DNA of 64,000 nucleotides, taken from NCBI GenBank assembly GCA_964621445.1, contig CAZUNO010000011.1:1-64000 (forward strand), given 5' to 3'. Source of the stretch: CAZUNO01 sp964621445 [NCBI: Candidatus Hadarchaeota archaeon] (GTDB lineage Archaea; CAYQAE01; CAYVLA01). The notes below the pieces were generated by a model. That model was not told the origin of the DNA. It worked only from the letters and a program-made list of their open reading frames with translations, and did not search any database. This document shows positions 63,721 through 64,000 of this stretch, piece by piece. Position 1 is the first letter of the stretch. Every line of letters begins with the position of its first letter. A program made the translations under genes and the position numbers.

Positions 63721-64000
63721 ATGCGGGACCAGATGGATGACATAAACACGGTTTGGAGAGACCCTGAGAGGTTGAGGGCCCCGGCCTTCAACATAATTGG
63801 AAATCTTTACTACGTGGGGAATCGGGATGTCAGCAGCCACCTCCTGGCCTCGGACCAGGGACATATCCTTATAGATACAGGTTTCTCGTCCACGGTGCCC
63901 CTCCTCCTGGATAGCATAAGGTACTTGGGGTTCGAGGAGCAGGACATCGAACTCATAGTCAATACCCACGCGCACGAGGACCACGCGGGTGGCAATCGAA
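63721..64000 (+). CDS. MBL-fold metallo-hydrolase, cut by the window end
   Basis: The visible 93 residues begin MRDQMDDINTVWRDPERLRA and include the strand GHILIDTGFSSTVPLLLD and the metal-binding motif HAHEDHAGG at the end, with HxHxDH intact. This is the N-terminal part of a metallo-beta-lactamase-fold hydrolase; ILIDTG and the motif spacing resemble subclass B3/glyoxalase II-like enzymes. The 3' end lies beyond the window, so domain content and substrate cannot be judged. Confidence 0.88.
   Translation, partial: MRDQMDDINTVWRDPERLRAPAFNIIGNLYYVGNRDVSSHLLASDQGHILIDTGFSSTVPLLLDSIRYLGFEEQDIELIVNTHAHEDHAGGNR

Noticed and set aside
1-64000. CRISPR arrays, insertion sequences or prophage genes
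   Set aside because: No spaced direct repeats, transposase motifs, terminal inverted repeats or phage structural genes were seen.

Overview
The window is a stretch of archaeal chromosome, GC-rich and densely coding on both strands. Archaeal markers are the large primase subunit, small and large RFC clamp loaders, an A-type ATP synthase operon, SecF/SecD in archaeal order, a pyruvoyl arginine decarboxylase, RtcB, archaeal GluRS and nicotinate phosphoribosyltransferase, TATA boxes about 26-30 nt upstream of several start codons (leaderless transcripts), and frequent GTG/TTG starts. The gene content fits a non-methanogenic euryarchaeote, perhaps Thermoplasmatota; that placement is inference. No insertion sequence, prophage or CRISPR array was seen.

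Layout. 0-9.4 kb: tRNA-Leu, a 36-residue membrane peptide with a radical SAM gene, a double metallo-beta-lactamase fusion, PhoU, a CYTH enzyme, a large membrane protein and GluRS. 9.4-16.8 kb: carB, a PAP2 remnant, pncB, eno and tatC; three loci here are disrupted (a 20-bp insertion in carB, a decayed PAP2 gene, a frameshifted tatC). 16.8-21.2 kb: TatA, TrmI-type tRNA methyltransferase, and an acetate importer beside acetyl-CoA synthetase. 21.2-34.6 kb: a long co-directional run secF-secD-trkA-atpKHIECFABD, then a membrane protein and a CBS protein. The K subunit has the residues that bind Na+ in Enterococcus NtpK, so the motor may be Na+-coupled. 34.6-39.8 kb: priL, LysE exporter with an ATP-grasp ligase, a small predicted regulator, a SPL-like radical SAM protein with a degenerate receiver.

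39.9-44.0 kb is the least familiar part: a membrane-anchored coiled-coil protein, then a roughly 650-nt stretch with no convincing gene but with strong long-range base pairing and its own promoter (a candidate large structured RNA), then two unrecognised genes in tandem. 44-47 kb: pdaD, a K+ channel with an extra C-terminal membrane domain, and a TrkA protein. 47.2-51.7 kb looks accessory: a GH67-like glycoside hydrolase, an exported GATase-like protein and a RecA/KaiC-like protein without a P-loop.

51.7-64 kb returns to core functions: adenosylhomocysteinase, RFC small and large subunits, an ornithine cyclodeaminase-like protein, aspartate kinase, convergent with threonine synthase, homoserine dehydrogenase and an ACT-V4R protein (together the aspartate-to-threonine branch), then an MtrH-type methyltransferase without other Mtr genes, RtcB ligase, and a metallo-hydrolase cut by the window end.
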